Origin: Candidatus Poribacteria bacterium
GTDB lineage: Bacteria > Poribacteria > WGA-4E > PCPOR2b
NCBI GenBank assembly: GCA_022822005.1
Contig: JAJECO010000016.1
Coordinates: 61,350-125,349, forward strand
Direction: 5' to 3'
Length of the DNA: 64,000 nucleotides
Positions 8,500 through 17,269 of this stretch are shown here, in pieces. The notes beneath the pieces were generated by a model. That model had not been told where the DNA came from. It saw only the letters and a list, made by a program, of their open reading frames with translations, and ran no database searches. The first letter of the stretch is position 1. Each line of letters opens with the position of its first letter. The position numbers were made by a program, and so were the translations under genes.

Positions 8500-9693
8500 T
8501 CATGATTTGTCGTTTAGCCATTCGACCGCGAAATGGATTAGGTTCTCTATTATTTGGTAATTGATAAAGACATTGGCGCTGGTTTCGTTCTGGAGGCCTG
8601 TGATCAGGTACAATCCTTTGCCATATTTTAGGGTGGCAAAGGCGATCTCTTTCCCACTGTTTGTGGTGGCAAGGATTGTGTACTTATCGCTCCAATCTGT
8701 CCACGTGTCATCAAGGAAGACATCCCCGAACTGGATTTCGTTCGGTTCGCTAAACAGGGTGTCCGCTGCCCGTGTTGGCTCAAAATCGCTACGCCCCAAC
8801 CGCTCTACCCCCTTCATCGGTTCAGGGATCCAGCCGGTCGAGCATGGTCGATCATCATCGCTGTCTTGCCCGGAAACGATAACGACACCGCCGTCTTTAA
8901 CAAATGCTTTGATCCTGTTTTCGTGTTCGTTCGTCAAGCGATATTTATCTTCACAGATTTCTCCTTGTCCCAGCCAGAGAATGTCGGCGTGGTCAAGGGT
9001 TGGCAGGTTGCGATCCCTCGTTCTTTGATAAACTGTCTGGTGTTCCGCGACTGGACTGAAGGCAGAAAGGGTGCGAAACTCGACGTTGTAACGATTGCCG
9101 GAGAGGACGAGAACCCGCACCGCACCGGCAGGTGCCTCGGCGAGGGATTGGACTACTGAAGTGGTTGCATTATCGGGCTTGGCTCTCCCAGCAAGTGTAT
9201 CCCGTACGAGCTTCTGAAAGTCGGGCGTTGAGCCTTTGTAGGTCCGGTGCATATAGATTTCAATATGGGTAAAGTTCCACCAAACGCGGCTTTTATCTGA
9301 TCGGTCTTGGGCAAAGGTTTGGAACCAGGTGCCGTCGACATGTCCGAGACTGGGGATTCGCTGCCCTTCCATCTTATAGAAGACTATAATCGGCTTCCCA
9401 TCTTTGAATTTTTCCATCATCTTTTGCGGGAAGTTGCCTTGTCCGGTGGATAGATTAATTTTAATTTCCTCAAACTTACTCTCTCCCTTGAGGTTTTCCT
9501 CGACTTTCACCTTAGCGGTCATACGTTTCTGATTGACCGAGGTAACCGTTCCAAAGACGATGTTGCTACATTCAGCCAAGACCTCTTGAAGGGTATAATG
9601 TCTTGCGATAAAGGCTTGGGTTTGGGAAACAGTGAACAGGAATTGCAAAGCCAGCAGCAGAATACAAGAGAGCAGTAACAGCCTCGTTCTCAT
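8500..9693 (-). CDS. Secreted protein with C-terminal glutamine-amidotransferase-like domain
   Basis: A 397-residue protein. Residues 1-28 form a Sec signal peptide (LLLSCILLLALQFLFTVSQTQA). An N-terminal beta-rich region (about 30-170) contains CSNIVFGTVTSVN and KVEENLKG, like the small beta-barrel domains that begin with 'ADLVVVGTV'. The C-terminal half (about 190-395) looks like a class I glutamine amidotransferase-like (ThuA/DUF4350) fold: VRVLVLSGNRYNVEF, LDHADILWLGQG, IKAFVKDGGVVIVSGQDSDDD, then AFATLKYGKGLYLITGLQNE. The usual catalytic Cys of amidotransferases is not apparent, so a binding role is likelier. AAGGAG lies about 10 nt before the ATG. Function is unknown. Confidence 0.7.
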   Translation of the reverse strand: MRTRLLLLSCILLLALQFLFTVSQTQAFIARHYTLQEVLAECSNIVFGTVTSVNQKRMTAKVKVEENLKGESKFEEIKINLSTGQGNFPQKMMEKFKDGKPIIVFYKMEGQRIPSLGHVDGTWFQTFAQDRSDKSRVWWNFTHIEIYMHRTYKGSTPDFQKLVRDTLAGRAKPDNATTSVVQSLAEAPAGAVRVLVLSGNRYNVEFRTLSAFSPVAEHQTVYQRTRDRNLPTLDHADILWLGQGEICEDKYRLTNEHENRIKAFVKDGGVVIVSGQDSDDDRPCSTGWIPEPMKGVERLGRSDFEPTRAADTLFSEPNEIQFGDVFLDDTWTDWSDKYTILATTNSGKEIAFATLKYGKGLYLITGLQNETSANVFINYQIIENLIHFAVEWLNDKS

Positions 9694-9786
9694 AGGTGAT
9701 AAACTCCTTAAGAGCGTGAAACGTGATGCCCCGATAAATCCCCCGATAGGATCGGGGCAGGCGGGACAGGCTGTGAAACGTGAAAA

Positions 9787-9986
9787 CTATGGTAGATTTT
9801 AGAATTACTTAGACACTCCCAATGCAGGGCGAACTCCCTAAATCCCTAACCCCCTAAATCCCCCTTGTCAGGGGGACTTTCCTCGTCAGGGAAGCTACAG
9901 CGGGACTTTGGAGGCTTCGCGGAGTTACGGCACACGGAGTATGTCTACTACTTTTAATGTTTATTTATTTTTAGGATCCACTATAA
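9787..9986. mobile_element. MITE-like element, complete (copy A)
   Basis: The left end CTATGGTAGATTTTAGAATT..AGACACT is matched by the reverse complement of the right end, TATAGTGGATCCTAAAAATA..., giving imperfect terminal inverted repeats of about 28 bp with TA at both tips. The core carries ACCCCCTAAATCCCCCTTGTCAGGGGGACTT-type sequence with a CCCCCTTGTCAGGGGG hairpin. There is no coding capacity. It fills the spacer upstream of the secreted amidotransferase-like gene. Confidence 0.65.
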
Positions 9987-9987
9987 A

Positions 9988-10752
9988 TCAGTTGGCGTTT
10001 AAGATCTCCAGAACATGGGGGTGTAGATTTGGGGTTGCAGCCACACATGAATCCCCTTGAACGACATCGCTGCCGTCCCACGCGGTGACAACGCCGCCGG
10101 CACCACGAACGACCGGAATAACTGGCAGAACATCCCACGGATTCACGATGGGATCGAGCATGATGTCAGCACCTCCGGAGGCAAGCAACAGATAGCCGTA
10201 GCAGTCGCCCCATGTGCGGAACATTTTCGCACTGTGAAGCAGATTATCAAATCCCGTCCGATTTTGGTATTTACCGATACTTAAAATGTCTGTTGTCAAC
10301 AGAATCGCCTCAGACAGGGTGTCGGTCTCTGGAACATGCACCGGATGTCCGTTGATGGTTGTTTGCTCATTATCGCCAATACACAGCCGTTCCAAGATGG
10401 GTTGATTGATTGCGCCCAAGACGGGTTGCCCTTCGTGCAGGAGGCAGATCAGCGTTCCGAAAAGTGGGCAGCCACTTGTAAATGATTTTGTGCCGTCTAT
10501 TGGATCGAGCACCCAGACAAACTCGGCGTTCGCATTTTCGTCCCCGAACTCCTCGCCGATGATCCCGTGGTTTGGGAATTCTTTGCGGATCAGATGGCGC
10601 ATAACCTCCTCCGCCCCTCGATCCGCTGCGGTGACAGGCGTCTCGTCTTCTTTCAGTTCAACTTCAAGGTTGAAAGCGGCAAAATACGGCTTTATAACTT
10701 CGGCACTCTCCGCTGCCAGTTGACGAACAAAATTGATAAATTCTTCCCGCAC
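9988..10752 (-). CDS. Inositol monophosphatase family protein, probably histidinol-phosphatase type
   Basis: A 254-residue Mg2+-dependent phosphatase of the IMPase/HisN/CysQ superfamily. Metal-binding motifs are all present: Glu67 in GIIGEEFGD, the WVLDPIDGTKSF motif at about 80-91 (D83, D86), and the C-terminal NPWDVLPVIPVVRGAGG (WDxxP, where many members have WDxAA). Substrates in the family are inositol phosphates, histidinol phosphate or PAP. The compact length and DGTKSF..GCPLFGTLI segment favour the HisN-like histidinol-phosphatase subgroup, but this is not decisive. The start is GTG, with GGAAAGGA about 6 nt upstream. It is not in an evident operon. Confidence 0.87.
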   Translation of the reverse strand: MREEFINFVRQLAAESAEVIKPYFAAFNLEVELKEDETPVTAADRGAEEVMRHLIRKEFPNHGIIGEEFGDENANAEFVWVLDPIDGTKSFTSGCPLFGTLICLLHEGQPVLGAINQPILERLCIGDNEQTTINGHPVHVPETDTLSEAILLTTDILSIGKYQNRTGFDNLLHSAKMFRTWGDCYGYLLLASGGADIMLDPIVNPWDVLPVIPVVRGAGGVVTAWDGSDVVQGDSCVAATPNLHPHVLEILNAN

Positions 10753-10909
10753 TATCGTTCCTTTCCGTTACTGGATTATCTGAAGGGTGCTCATAAATAG
10801 CTTTCAATGAGTCCGCGTCTCAGAAGAAGGATCGCCTGCCCACTATGGGAGAGGCTTCTTAGCCTCGCTGCTTATGCCATCAGTTTAATCGGCGATCAGA
10901 CAAATGGCA

Positions 10910-10980
10910 CATGTCGCCCCGCTGGGGCTTGGGGAATTTTGTTATCCTGTGTGCTATAAACATGGCGCCCCTCTGGGGCT
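10910..10980. repeat. Pair of REP-like hairpins, family A
   Basis: Copies at 10910-10929 and 10961-10980 (GCCCC/GGGGC stems), joined by a spacer ending GTGTGCTATAAA. The same paired layout occurs at 12360 and 16558. Confidence 0.75.
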
Positions 10981-10986
10981 TATGGG

Positions 10987-11010
10987 GTCGGGCAAGATGC
11001 CCGACCTACG
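10987..11010. repeat. CTAC-tailed hairpin
   Basis: A GTCGGGCA-AGA-TGCCCGAC stem followed by CTACGG. It directly abuts a family A hairpin. Confidence 0.6.
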
Positions 11011-11058
11011 GGTATAGGGAACTTTTATCGCGCCGCACATAACTAGTAGCTTGGGTTA

Positions 11059-12003
11059 TCAATACTTAATACCAAAAGTAGTGTACTCTCCGCTATGCGG
11101 TCGCGCTTCGACTTTGAGATCTTCGACTTTGGAAGCGGGCGGTCCTTTCCAAAGGATTTTCACAAATTCGTCCAGTGTCGCTTTATCCCCCTCGGCGACG
11201 ACCTCTACTTTACCGTTGGGTAGGTTCTTCGCGTAGCCGTGCACGCCAAGTTTTGTGGCGTTCTGTTGAGTAAAATAGCGGAATCCGACCCCTTGTACTT
11301 TTCCGCTGATTAGGATATAGCGTTGCATCTTCTGATTTACCTCAATTGTGACTTTGACCGCTGTGCCGAGTGGTGGGAGTGTTTCCGCGTTCTTCTTGTA
11401 GGGACTCTCTTCGGAAGGGATCGGACTTTGAAACAGTGCGCTGCCGTCGATATAGTTCAGAGCGATGATGTCGTTTCCGACAAATGCTTGGGGGATCATT
11501 GCATCTTCGTCCTCGCTGTCGAGATCGGGAATCTCGCGAGAGCCGGAAAAGACCCATTCGATATGCTGCATCGGTTTTTGGGTCTGTGTGTTGTAGAGGA
11601 GGTCTTCGCCACGCACCCTTTTGGTTTTGCCGTCTACCTCCCATTCGACGAACACAAGGACACTGCTCCCTGTCGCGCCGATCATCTCATCTTTCTCTTC
11701 GTCGTACATCGGTGGGGAACCCCTTTCGACGCCGAGTTTGAGTATTGCGTCGTGGATTTCTTCTGCAGAGCTGTTGACGACGATAATACTTTCGTATTCT
11801 TTCCCCCCGGGTCCACAGAGTAGGTATTCCACCGCGCCCTTTAGATGCTCGTCGTAGGTGCCGAGGGCTTTGGAGATTTCGCCGGTTAGTACAAGCTTCC
11901 CCTCGTCCTCCAAAATTTGGAGGGTCTCGGCTCCTTGGCTGGTGGCAATCCAAACGAAACTTAGGACGATGAGACAGGAAATACATTGAAACTTAAGCGG
12001 CAT
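11059..12003 (-). CDS. Secreted YdjY-like protein fused to acylphosphatase
   Basis: A 314-residue fusion. Residues 1-25 are a Sec signal peptide (cleavage after SQGA likely). Residues about 28-220 resemble YdjY-type domains (GGKEYESIIVV, AEEIHDAILKLG, VFVEWEVDGK, MQHIEWVFSGS). Residues 226-314 are a complete acylphosphatase with VQGVGFR (catalytic Arg242) and KNLPNGKVEVVAEG (catalytic Asn260), so it should hydrolyse acyl phosphates. A signal peptide in front of a normally cytosolic enzyme is odd. An in-frame ATG at 11328 (Met226), with GAGG about 11 nt upstream, begins exactly at the acylphosphatase domain and could give a separate 89-residue cytosolic product. The primary start has AAGGAGG and an extended -10 promoter upstream. 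Confidence 0.8.
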   Translation of the reverse strand: MPLKFQCISCLIVLSFVWIATSQGAETLQILEDEGKLVLTGEISKALGTYDEHLKGAVEYLLCGPGGKEYESIIVVNSSAEEIHDAILKLGVERGSPPMYDEEKDEMIGATGSSVLVFVEWEVDGKTKRVRGEDLLYNTQTQKPMQHIEWVFSGSREIPDLDSEDEDAMIPQAFVGNDIIALNYIDGSALFQSPIPSEESPYKKNAETLPPLGTAVKVTIEVNQKMQRYILISGKVQGVGFRYFTQQNATKLGVHGYAKNLPNGKVEVVAEGDKATLDEFVKILWKGPPASKVEDLKVEARPHSGEYTTFGIKY

Positions 12004-12031
12004 CCGTTTTCCTCCTTGCTGGTATGTGGAT

Positions 12032-12040
12032 ATTATAACA
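12032..12040 (-). promoter_or_regulatory. Extended -10 promoter
   Basis: On the minus strand the sequence reads TGTTATAAT, a consensus -10 with TGn extension. It lies about 30 nt upstream of the YdjY/acylphosphatase start. The -35 region is poor, which extended -10 promoters tolerate. Confidence 0.5.
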
Positions 12041-12359
12041 GATTACAACAAACAAATATTACGTATAAGTTAAGATTTTGTGAAATTTCAAGAAATGAAT
12101 TAATTGAATTTAGGGGCATTTAACTCTCCTGTAGGAGGGTCGATTTGGATATTTATGGTAGATTTTAGAATTACTTGAGGGGTGTGCATAAATCGCTTTC
12201 GTATGGGAGAGGCTTCTCTCGATTCATCAGGATGCTCCCCGATACATCGGGGCAGGCAGGAACGACATCGGAACACCCTCAATGCGCGATCTTAGGTGCT
12301 AATCCTCCCGATGACATCGGGGTAATCCTCCGTGCAATCCGCGATTCAGACAAATGGCA

Positions 12360-12430
12360 CATGTCGCCCCGCTGGGGCTTTAGGGGATGGGGCTATCCGT
12401 ATGCTATAAACATGTCGCCCCGCTGGGGCT
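12360..12430. repeat. Pair of REP-like hairpins, family A
   Basis: Copies at 12360-12379 and 12411-12430, both with GCCCC-GCT-GGGGC stems, joined by a spacer ending in GTATGCTATAAA. Confidence 0.75.
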
Positions 12431-12690
12431 AAATGCACCCTGTCCCGTCATTAAATCGTCCCGGTTCACGTTTCGGTTTCTATCCTGAAAATCCTTTTGC
12501 TGATAGCAGAAACATTTTCAGATAGCTGGGAAAGCAGACTATAACTGGATCTAAATTTCCCGGTTTCTTTCTGTGAGTAGAATTATACTGTAAATCTATC
12601 TAAAAGTTTACACTCTCAGTTAGTTTTGTCATTTTTAACATTGGAACGCAGATTTCGCCGATCCTCTTTTAACACCGAATCGCATTTTAG

Positions 12691-12726
12691 AGAAACCAAG
12701 TTTTGAAGAAAAAACTCGGTTTCTAC
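12691..12726. repeat. Inverted repeat of the AGAAACCGAG type
   Basis: AGAAACCAAGTTTT pairs with AAAACTCGGTTTCT apart from one mismatch. It lies just past the end of the giant glycosidase-like gene. Confidence 0.6.
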
Positions 12727-12767
12727 TTACGCATCACCTTTCCCGTCTTCTCACTTTCTCTTCCCTC

Positions 12768-15700
12768 CTACTTGACAATTACCATCCTACGGGTCGCGGT
12801 ATAATCGCTAGCGCTCAATGTATAGAAATAGACACCACTGCTGACCGGCTCTCCACTTCCGTTTCGACCGTCCCAATAGGCTGCCCGCTCACGGGTGAGG
12901 TAGTATCCGCCCGGTTTGTGTCCGACATTGATTGTTCTGACCAAGTTGCCGGTCACATCGTAGATTTTGACAGTGACAGTTGATACTTCCGATAGCTGAT
13001 ACGGTATCCAAGTGTCTGGGTTGAACGGGTTGGGGTAGTTGGGCAAGAGTTTGGTCTCTTTGACGTTGCGGTCTGCGATTGATAGGTAGTGTCGAAGGAG
13101 TTCTATGGCGATTTGAACGCCGTGTGACTTGTTTGGCATCGCTTCCAGTTCGGTCAAGGCACGTTGTGCCGCGATGACCTCTTTGGCGGTGGAGGGGATA
13201 GATTCGATGAAAGCCAACTGAGCAGGGGCGGCGGCGTTTTGGCTTAGGTGCTCTGCGACGAAGACGAGATCAAACAGATTGACCACGCCATCTTTGTTGG
13301 TATCTGCCAGCGGATTGCTGGGCGATTGTTCTCCCAAACTTTGAGCGACAGTAATGAGGTCAAGGACATTAACCTGTCCATCGAGGTTGGCGTCGGGGTT
13401 GGGCGCAGCGGTGATGTGGAGGTCTGCCCAATGCGCCCAATCACAGTTCGCTCCTGCACTGCCTTCTTGAGCGGGATCTGTTACCAATTCTAACAACACA
13501 GGTTCTCCGGCAAACGCGGAGAGGGAGATGCTATCGTTCGTCCAGTCAAAGGTATCCTTGAAGATTTCCGCGTGAGTTTGACCGTTGAGGCGAACTTCAA
13601 ACAGAACCCCTCTGCTGCACCCCTCCTGTAAGCCCATCGAGAAGGAGAAGCTAAGCGGTTGTTTTGGAAGGTAGAGGGGAAACTGGAGAATAGTTTGTCC
13701 ATTTGTAGGTGGGGAGGCGAAGATAGTCTCTTTGTAGATACCATCAACGGTAGCGGTGCTTCTGCTAACGGATCTCCAAGCGTTTTCAAGTCGGAGTATG
13801 TTGTCAAACTGGAGACCTAGGGTAAATTGTGCATCTCTCAGATTATAGGGAGGGTTCACTTGTTGAGGTGGAGTGAGGAAGATAATAAATGGTTTAGATA
13901 TGTCGGTTTCAAGGGTGTAGTTTCCTTGCCCGAGGCTCTGAAGGGCATTGGGATAGCTATCTATTGGTTCGGCAGGGAGGAAGCATCCAATGGTGGTGAG
14001 CGAGTGGTCGGGCGCGGAGATGATTTTGGGATCGCCCCACACCGCCCAATCCCAACTGGCATTGCCATTGGGTCCTGGGCTCGTCGTAAAACGGAGTTTG
14101 ACTAGCTCGCCCCGATAGGGTGAGAGATCGAGAGTGACGGGCTGCCATACTTGCTGGTTGTAGTGTTGACGAAAAATCTCATCGCCTTGGACAGAAACAG
14201 TGAAGGTAACACCATCGGATCTTTCAGAACCTTCCCACAAACCGATATAAAATTCGAGACGAATATCGGGGCTATCTGGCAGCGTGAGTGTAAATTCTCC
14301 AAATGTGTCCCCGCTACCATCTTGATAAAAGGGATGTGCATGAATTGCAGGCTTGGTGACACCAGAAATGGTGCTTTGCGAATGTCCGAAGGTCCCTCCT
14401 CGTTGTAGAGGCAATTCTGTCCCATTGAGGACGATTCCGGTTCTTGCCTGATGGAGTTTTGACAACAGATCTATTTCGAGTGAAACATTAGTTTTCTCCA
14501 GTCGAAAGAGGGCAGCGTTTTCGGTGACACGGGTTTCTGTGACGGAGACCCCCGCCGGCAAGGAATTGATGTGCACTTGGGAGAGATCGCGGGGGGTATC
14601 ACTGAGGAGGTAGGACTTGTTTGGATCTAAACCGAATAGTGTGGTTTCATTGTATGCGCGCCAGTGGGGGAGCCCCCGCTGGGTTTGGGCTTGTGTAACA
14701 CCAAATACTCTTTCGTATCCGGCATCATTGGGTAAAAGGAAGGCAGAGCCGGTAGGGGTGCGCTGATAGGTTACGGTTTCGCCATCTCGGGTGACGTATT
14801 GAAAGAGTGTGTCAGATCCCCAATTGGATTCAAAGTCAGGAATCAAACCGAGTTCTTGCCACTGGCGGGCAATTGAGAGGATTTGTTGGGTGGAGCTTCC
14901 ATTCAGTTCTCTCAAGCTCCATATCCGAACGGTTGGCAATACGCCCCAGCTCTCGTAGGAATCCAGATATGTTTGATAGTCCAAGGGGTCATTTTCCAAA
15001 GAGGGGAGTCCAAGATAACCGTAGGGTCGGGTGTAAGGACCAAACAGAAATGAGCTGATAGGATGTGGTGTAAATCCCTGCCACTGCTTCCACCGTTGGG
15101 CAAAACTTTCACGGAAGAAAGTAACTTCGTGGAGATGTTCGCCGCTGAACACAACACCGGGCATCGCTTCCGCCAACTCCTTGTGCATTAACACATTGCC
15201 TTGGGCGGAATTTAGTCCTTCGATTAAGCCGTTTGCGTCATTCACAACAGCGTGGCTGATGTCAAGGTGGAAAGCATCTACCTTGTATTTCTCCCATACC
15301 TGTTTGAGTTGCTGGACAAAGAGGTGCCTGAATTGAGAACTAGCGTTATTTATCCAAGCATGACGACGTGGATCGTCTGTTTGATTCCATAGCCACCCGA
15401 TGTGTTCTTCATTCCATGGGGAGCGGAATTGGAATTGTTGAAACTCAGGATAGAGCGGATGATAGGGAGAAATACCTACAAGATTGGCATGCGGCATGAC
15501 ACGAAATCCATGCCTATGAGCTGCTTTAACGAAATCCCCGAAACCGTCCCTTGGCGTATAATCGGGATAATTGACATCGTATCCATCTTTGCGCCAACCG
15601 ACCAGATAGAGCAAGGTTTTGGTGGGATCAACCTGTTCTGCGAGCCGATCCAGCGTCTTTGGGTCAAAACTGGCTTGGATCACCACTAAGCCGATGTCTT

Positions 15701-16526
15701 GAACCCAAGAGGGCATGTCCGATAGACGCCTAGGGTTAAAGGTAGATTCCATCCAGTCGCGGTAGATCCGAGCGGGAACACGATAGTCACCGGCGTAGGT
15801 GTTCAATCGCCACACCACAGACTGCACCGTGTTAAGTGCGTCCCAAGGTGCTTGATTGTGGGTTTGGAAATTGACCGCAAGTTCCTCGCTATTTTTTTCC
15901 CAGATTAATCGTTGGTACGGGAATGTCTCATCCGCTACCCGAACAAAGAACCCACCCTGTTCTCCCTCGAAAATTGCAAGTTGTGCCTCCCACGACGCAG
16001 GATAAGAATACCATTTCTCTTCAAAAGGGGTCGATGCCGTGATAACTTGTCCACCGTTTGCAGGTAGAATAAGATCCAAATTATTGATGTCTATATTGTC
16101 ACAACCCCACTGAAATCCGTAGACGCCAAAAGTGTCCGATTCACCACTCCCTGCAATAAGCAGATCGCCGGTCGTTGGCTCTACTTCAATGGTCAGAATA
16201 ATTTCGCTTTCACCCCGACGGAACACCATTGTCGCACTATACCCTCCATTTGTCCTTAACTCTACTTCGCTGTAACTTGCCCACGTCCATGCGTGCTTCC
16301 CCATAATAGCAGTTTGCGCTTCGATTCCGTTAGATTCAGGAATAGTATAGGTTTCGTCGGTGCGTTTGTTGTGGATATAGGTAATGACACCGCGGTCGAA
16401 ACGGACTTTATAGTTGTCTGTTTCGACGCGGACGGTTTCACCGTCAATGGTAATCTCGGCATAGTTTGCTTGAATATAAAAAAAGCTGAGAACGCCAATC
16501 AATATTACTAGGATTAAGGTACGCAT
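12768..16526 (-). CDS. Large secreted glycoside-hydrolase-like protein with dockerin repeat and FlgD-like C-terminus
   Basis: A 1252-residue exported protein. The signal peptide (about 1-22) is followed by a beta-sandwich N-domain and a TIM-barrel-like region (about 270-560) resembling GH31/GH36-related DUF6259 families; candidate acidic residues are in VDAFHLDISHAV and VVFSGEHLHEV. Two similar beta-sandwich segments follow, with W-x-V-W/WDWAVWGDPKI and CDWAHWADLHI. At about 1055-1110 sit two dockerin-like Ca-binding repeats (DANLDGQVNVLDL, DTNKDGVVNLFDL). The last 85 residues (NYPNPFNPDTWIPY ... GVYFYTLSASDY) form a FlgD-Ig-like domain, as seen in type 9-like sorting tails. It probably acts on a polysaccharide at or outside the cell surface. 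Activity is inferred from fold only. No strong RBS is seen before the ATG. Confidence 0.75.
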   Translation of the reverse strand: MRTLILVILIGVLSFFYIQANYAEITIDGETVRVETDNYKVRFDRGVITYIHNKRTDETYTIPESNGIEAQTAIMGKHAWTWASYSEVELRTNGGYSATMVFRRGESEIILTIEVEPTTGDLLIAGSGESDTFGVYGFQWGCDNIDINNLDLILPANGGQVITASTPFEEKWYSYPASWEAQLAIFEGEQGGFFVRVADETFPYQRLIWEKNSEELAVNFQTHNQAPWDALNTVQSVVWRLNTYAGDYRVPARIYRDWMESTFNPRRLSDMPSWVQDIGLVVIQASFDPKTLDRLAEQVDPTKTLLYLVGWRKDGYDVNYPDYTPRDGFGDFVKAAHRHGFRVMPHANLVGISPYHPLYPEFQQFQFRSPWNEEHIGWLWNQTDDPRRHAWINNASSQFRHLFVQQLKQVWEKYKVDAFHLDISHAVVNDANGLIEGLNSAQGNVLMHKELAEAMPGVVFSGEHLHEVTFFRESFAQRWKQWQGFTPHPISSFLFGPYTRPYGYLGLPSLENDPLDYQTYLDSYESWGVLPTVRIWSLRELNGSSTQQILSIARQWQELGLIPDFESNWGSDTLFQYVTRDGETVTYQRTPTGSAFLLPNDAGYERVFGVTQAQTQRGLPHWRAYNETTLFGLDPNKSYLLSDTPRDLSQVHINSLPAGVSVTETRVTENAALFRLEKTNVSLEIDLLSKLHQARTGIVLNGTELPLQRGGTFGHSQSTISGVTKPAIHAHPFYQDGSGDTFGEFTLTLPDSPDIRLEFYIGLWEGSERSDGVTFTVSVQGDEIFRQHYNQQVWQPVTLDLSPYRGELVKLRFTTSPGPNGNASWDWAVWGDPKIISAPDHSLTTIGCFLPAEPIDSYPNALQSLGQGNYTLETDISKPFIIFLTPPQQVNPPYNLRDAQFTLGLQFDNILRLENAWRSVSRSTATVDGIYKETIFASPPTNGQTILQFPLYLPKQPLSFSFSMGLQEGCSRGVLFEVRLNGQTHAEIFKDTFDWTNDSISLSAFAGEPVLLELVTDPAQEGSAGANCDWAHWADLHITAAPNPDANLDGQVNVLDLITVAQSLGEQSPSNPLADTNKDGVVNLFDLVFVAEHLSQNAAAPAQLAFIESIPSTAKEVIAAQRALTELEAMPNKSHGVQIAIELLRHYLSIADRNVKETKLLPNYPNPFNPDTWIPYQLSEVSTVTVKIYDVTGNLVRTINVGHKPGGYYLTRERAAYWDGRNGSGEPVSSGVYFYTLSASDYTATRRMVIVK

Positions 16527-16557
16527 TGTGTTTACTGTATTTTAACGTAAGTTGTCA

Positions 16558-16629
16558 CATGTCGCCCCGCTGGGGCTTGGGGATTGATTTTACCGTTGTG
16601 TGCTATAAACATATCGCCCCGCTGGGGCT
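16558..16629. repeat. Pair of REP-like hairpins, family A
   Basis: Copies at 16558-16577 and 16610-16629, joined by a spacer ending GTGTGCTATAAA, as in the pair at 10910. Confidence 0.75.
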
Positions 16630-16769
16630 TTGACAACCAGACGGAACACCCGACCTACCGGGATAACAGCACCCCATTGGCGCTTTAGATTTGGGTTTGA
16701 TAACCTCTGGTATACACATTGCACTCCGTCGGGAAGAGCGGAAGTGGGATGGCATCGCGATTTTATGGA

Positions 16770-16789
16770 CATATCGCCCCGCTGGGGCT
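16770..16789. repeat. REP-like hairpin, family A
   Basis: CATATCGCCCCGCTGGGGCT, a single copy ending 4 nt before the left end of the next MITE-like element. This is the last (rightmost) family A copy seen in the window. Confidence 0.75.
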
Positions 16790-16792
16790 AAT

Positions 16793-16932
16793 TTATGGTA
16801 GATTTTACAATTACTTAGACACTTCCAATGTACGGTTAACCCCCTAAATCCCCCTTGTCAGGGGGACTTCAGAAACTGCTCAAAGGTCGAAGTTGTCGGT
16901 AAATGTCCACTTATTTGTCTAATTCACCATAG
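16793..16932. mobile_element. MITE-like element, complete (copy B)
   Basis: The left end TATGGTAGATTTTACAATT..AGACACT and the reverse complement of the right end, TATGGTGAATTAGACAAATA..., form terminal inverted repeats of about 28 bp with TA at both tips. The core is AACCCCCTAAATCCCCC..TCAGGGGGACTT. Length is about 140 bp, with no coding capacity. Confidence 0.7.
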
Positions 16933-17260
16933 TTCGACATATCTATAGATATAGGGCCGGGATACAAAGAATGCCGAGATATGAATCTCGACCTACATGC
17001 GGAGATTATAGTAGATCTTAGAATTAATGAGACACTCCAAACTGAACCGCATGGCCCCCATGCCCGGTAGGTGCGGTTTGTAACTGCACCGCATCGGCGC
17101 GTCCCGATAAATCGGGATCCCGACCTGTCGGGAGAAACAGCGCCTACCATACACGAGGAACGAAAGCGTCTATTTATTTTTAGAATTTATCATAGCTCGA
17201 CATAACCATAGACATAAGACCGGGATACAAAGGATGTCGAGATGTGAATCTCGACCTACA
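16927..17260. repeat. Direct repeat of about 70 bp flanking a MITE
   Basis: Segments 16927-16997 and 17191-17260 match closely (CATAG.TCGACATA..CATAGA.ATA, CCGGGATACAAAG.ATG.CGAGAT, then ATCTCGACCTACA). Each begins at a MITE right end and finishes with a GTCGAGAT..ATCTCGAC CTAC-tailed hairpin. The layout is MITE, repeat, MITE, repeat, which suggests duplication of a composite unit. Confidence 0.65.
17007..17194. mobile_element. MITE-like element, complete (copy C)
   Basis: The left end TATAGTAGATCTTAGAATTA..GAGACACT pairs with the reverse complement of the right end, TATGATAAATTCTAAAAATA. The core differs from copies A and B: it has GGTGCGG..CTGCACCGCA and CCCGATAAATCGGG hairpins and an AACAGCGCCTACC segment that recurs in copy F near 53990. 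The ends are conserved while the cargo is exchanged. Confidence 0.65.
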
Positions 17261-17269
17261 AAATGGGCG

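Larger units (their letters stand above)
10753..11058. other. Repeat-bearing spacer, no gene
   Basis: Blocks such as GGGTGCTCATAAAT, ATGGGAGAGGCTTCT and CAGACAAATGGCAC recur in the same order at about 12178-12360, so the two spacers are diverged copies of one repeat assembly. It also holds a family A pair and a CTAC-tailed hairpin, listed separately. Confidence 0.6.
12004..12767. other. Long repeat-bearing spacer, no gene
   Basis: Besides the promoter near 12036, it contains an isolated MITE left end (TATGGTAGATTTTAGAATTACTT, near 12154), CCCCGATACATCGGGG palindromes near 12240, the recurring blocks shared with 10785-10910, a family A pair, and the AGAAACC inverted repeat at 12691-12726. From about 12440 to 12690 nothing recognisable was found. 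Confidence 0.6.

Noticed and set aside
8168..8521. Open frames of 80-117 codons on both strands
   Set aside because: They are encoded by palindromic repeats (CCCGATAAATCGGG, GGGGGACTT and others), with proline/arginine-rich, non-protein-like composition on both strands at once.
9840..9890. Recurrent C-rich units considered as a CRISPR array
   Set aside because: Copies are scattered tens of kilobases apart, palindromic and embedded in MITE-like elements, with no regular spacers and no cas genes.
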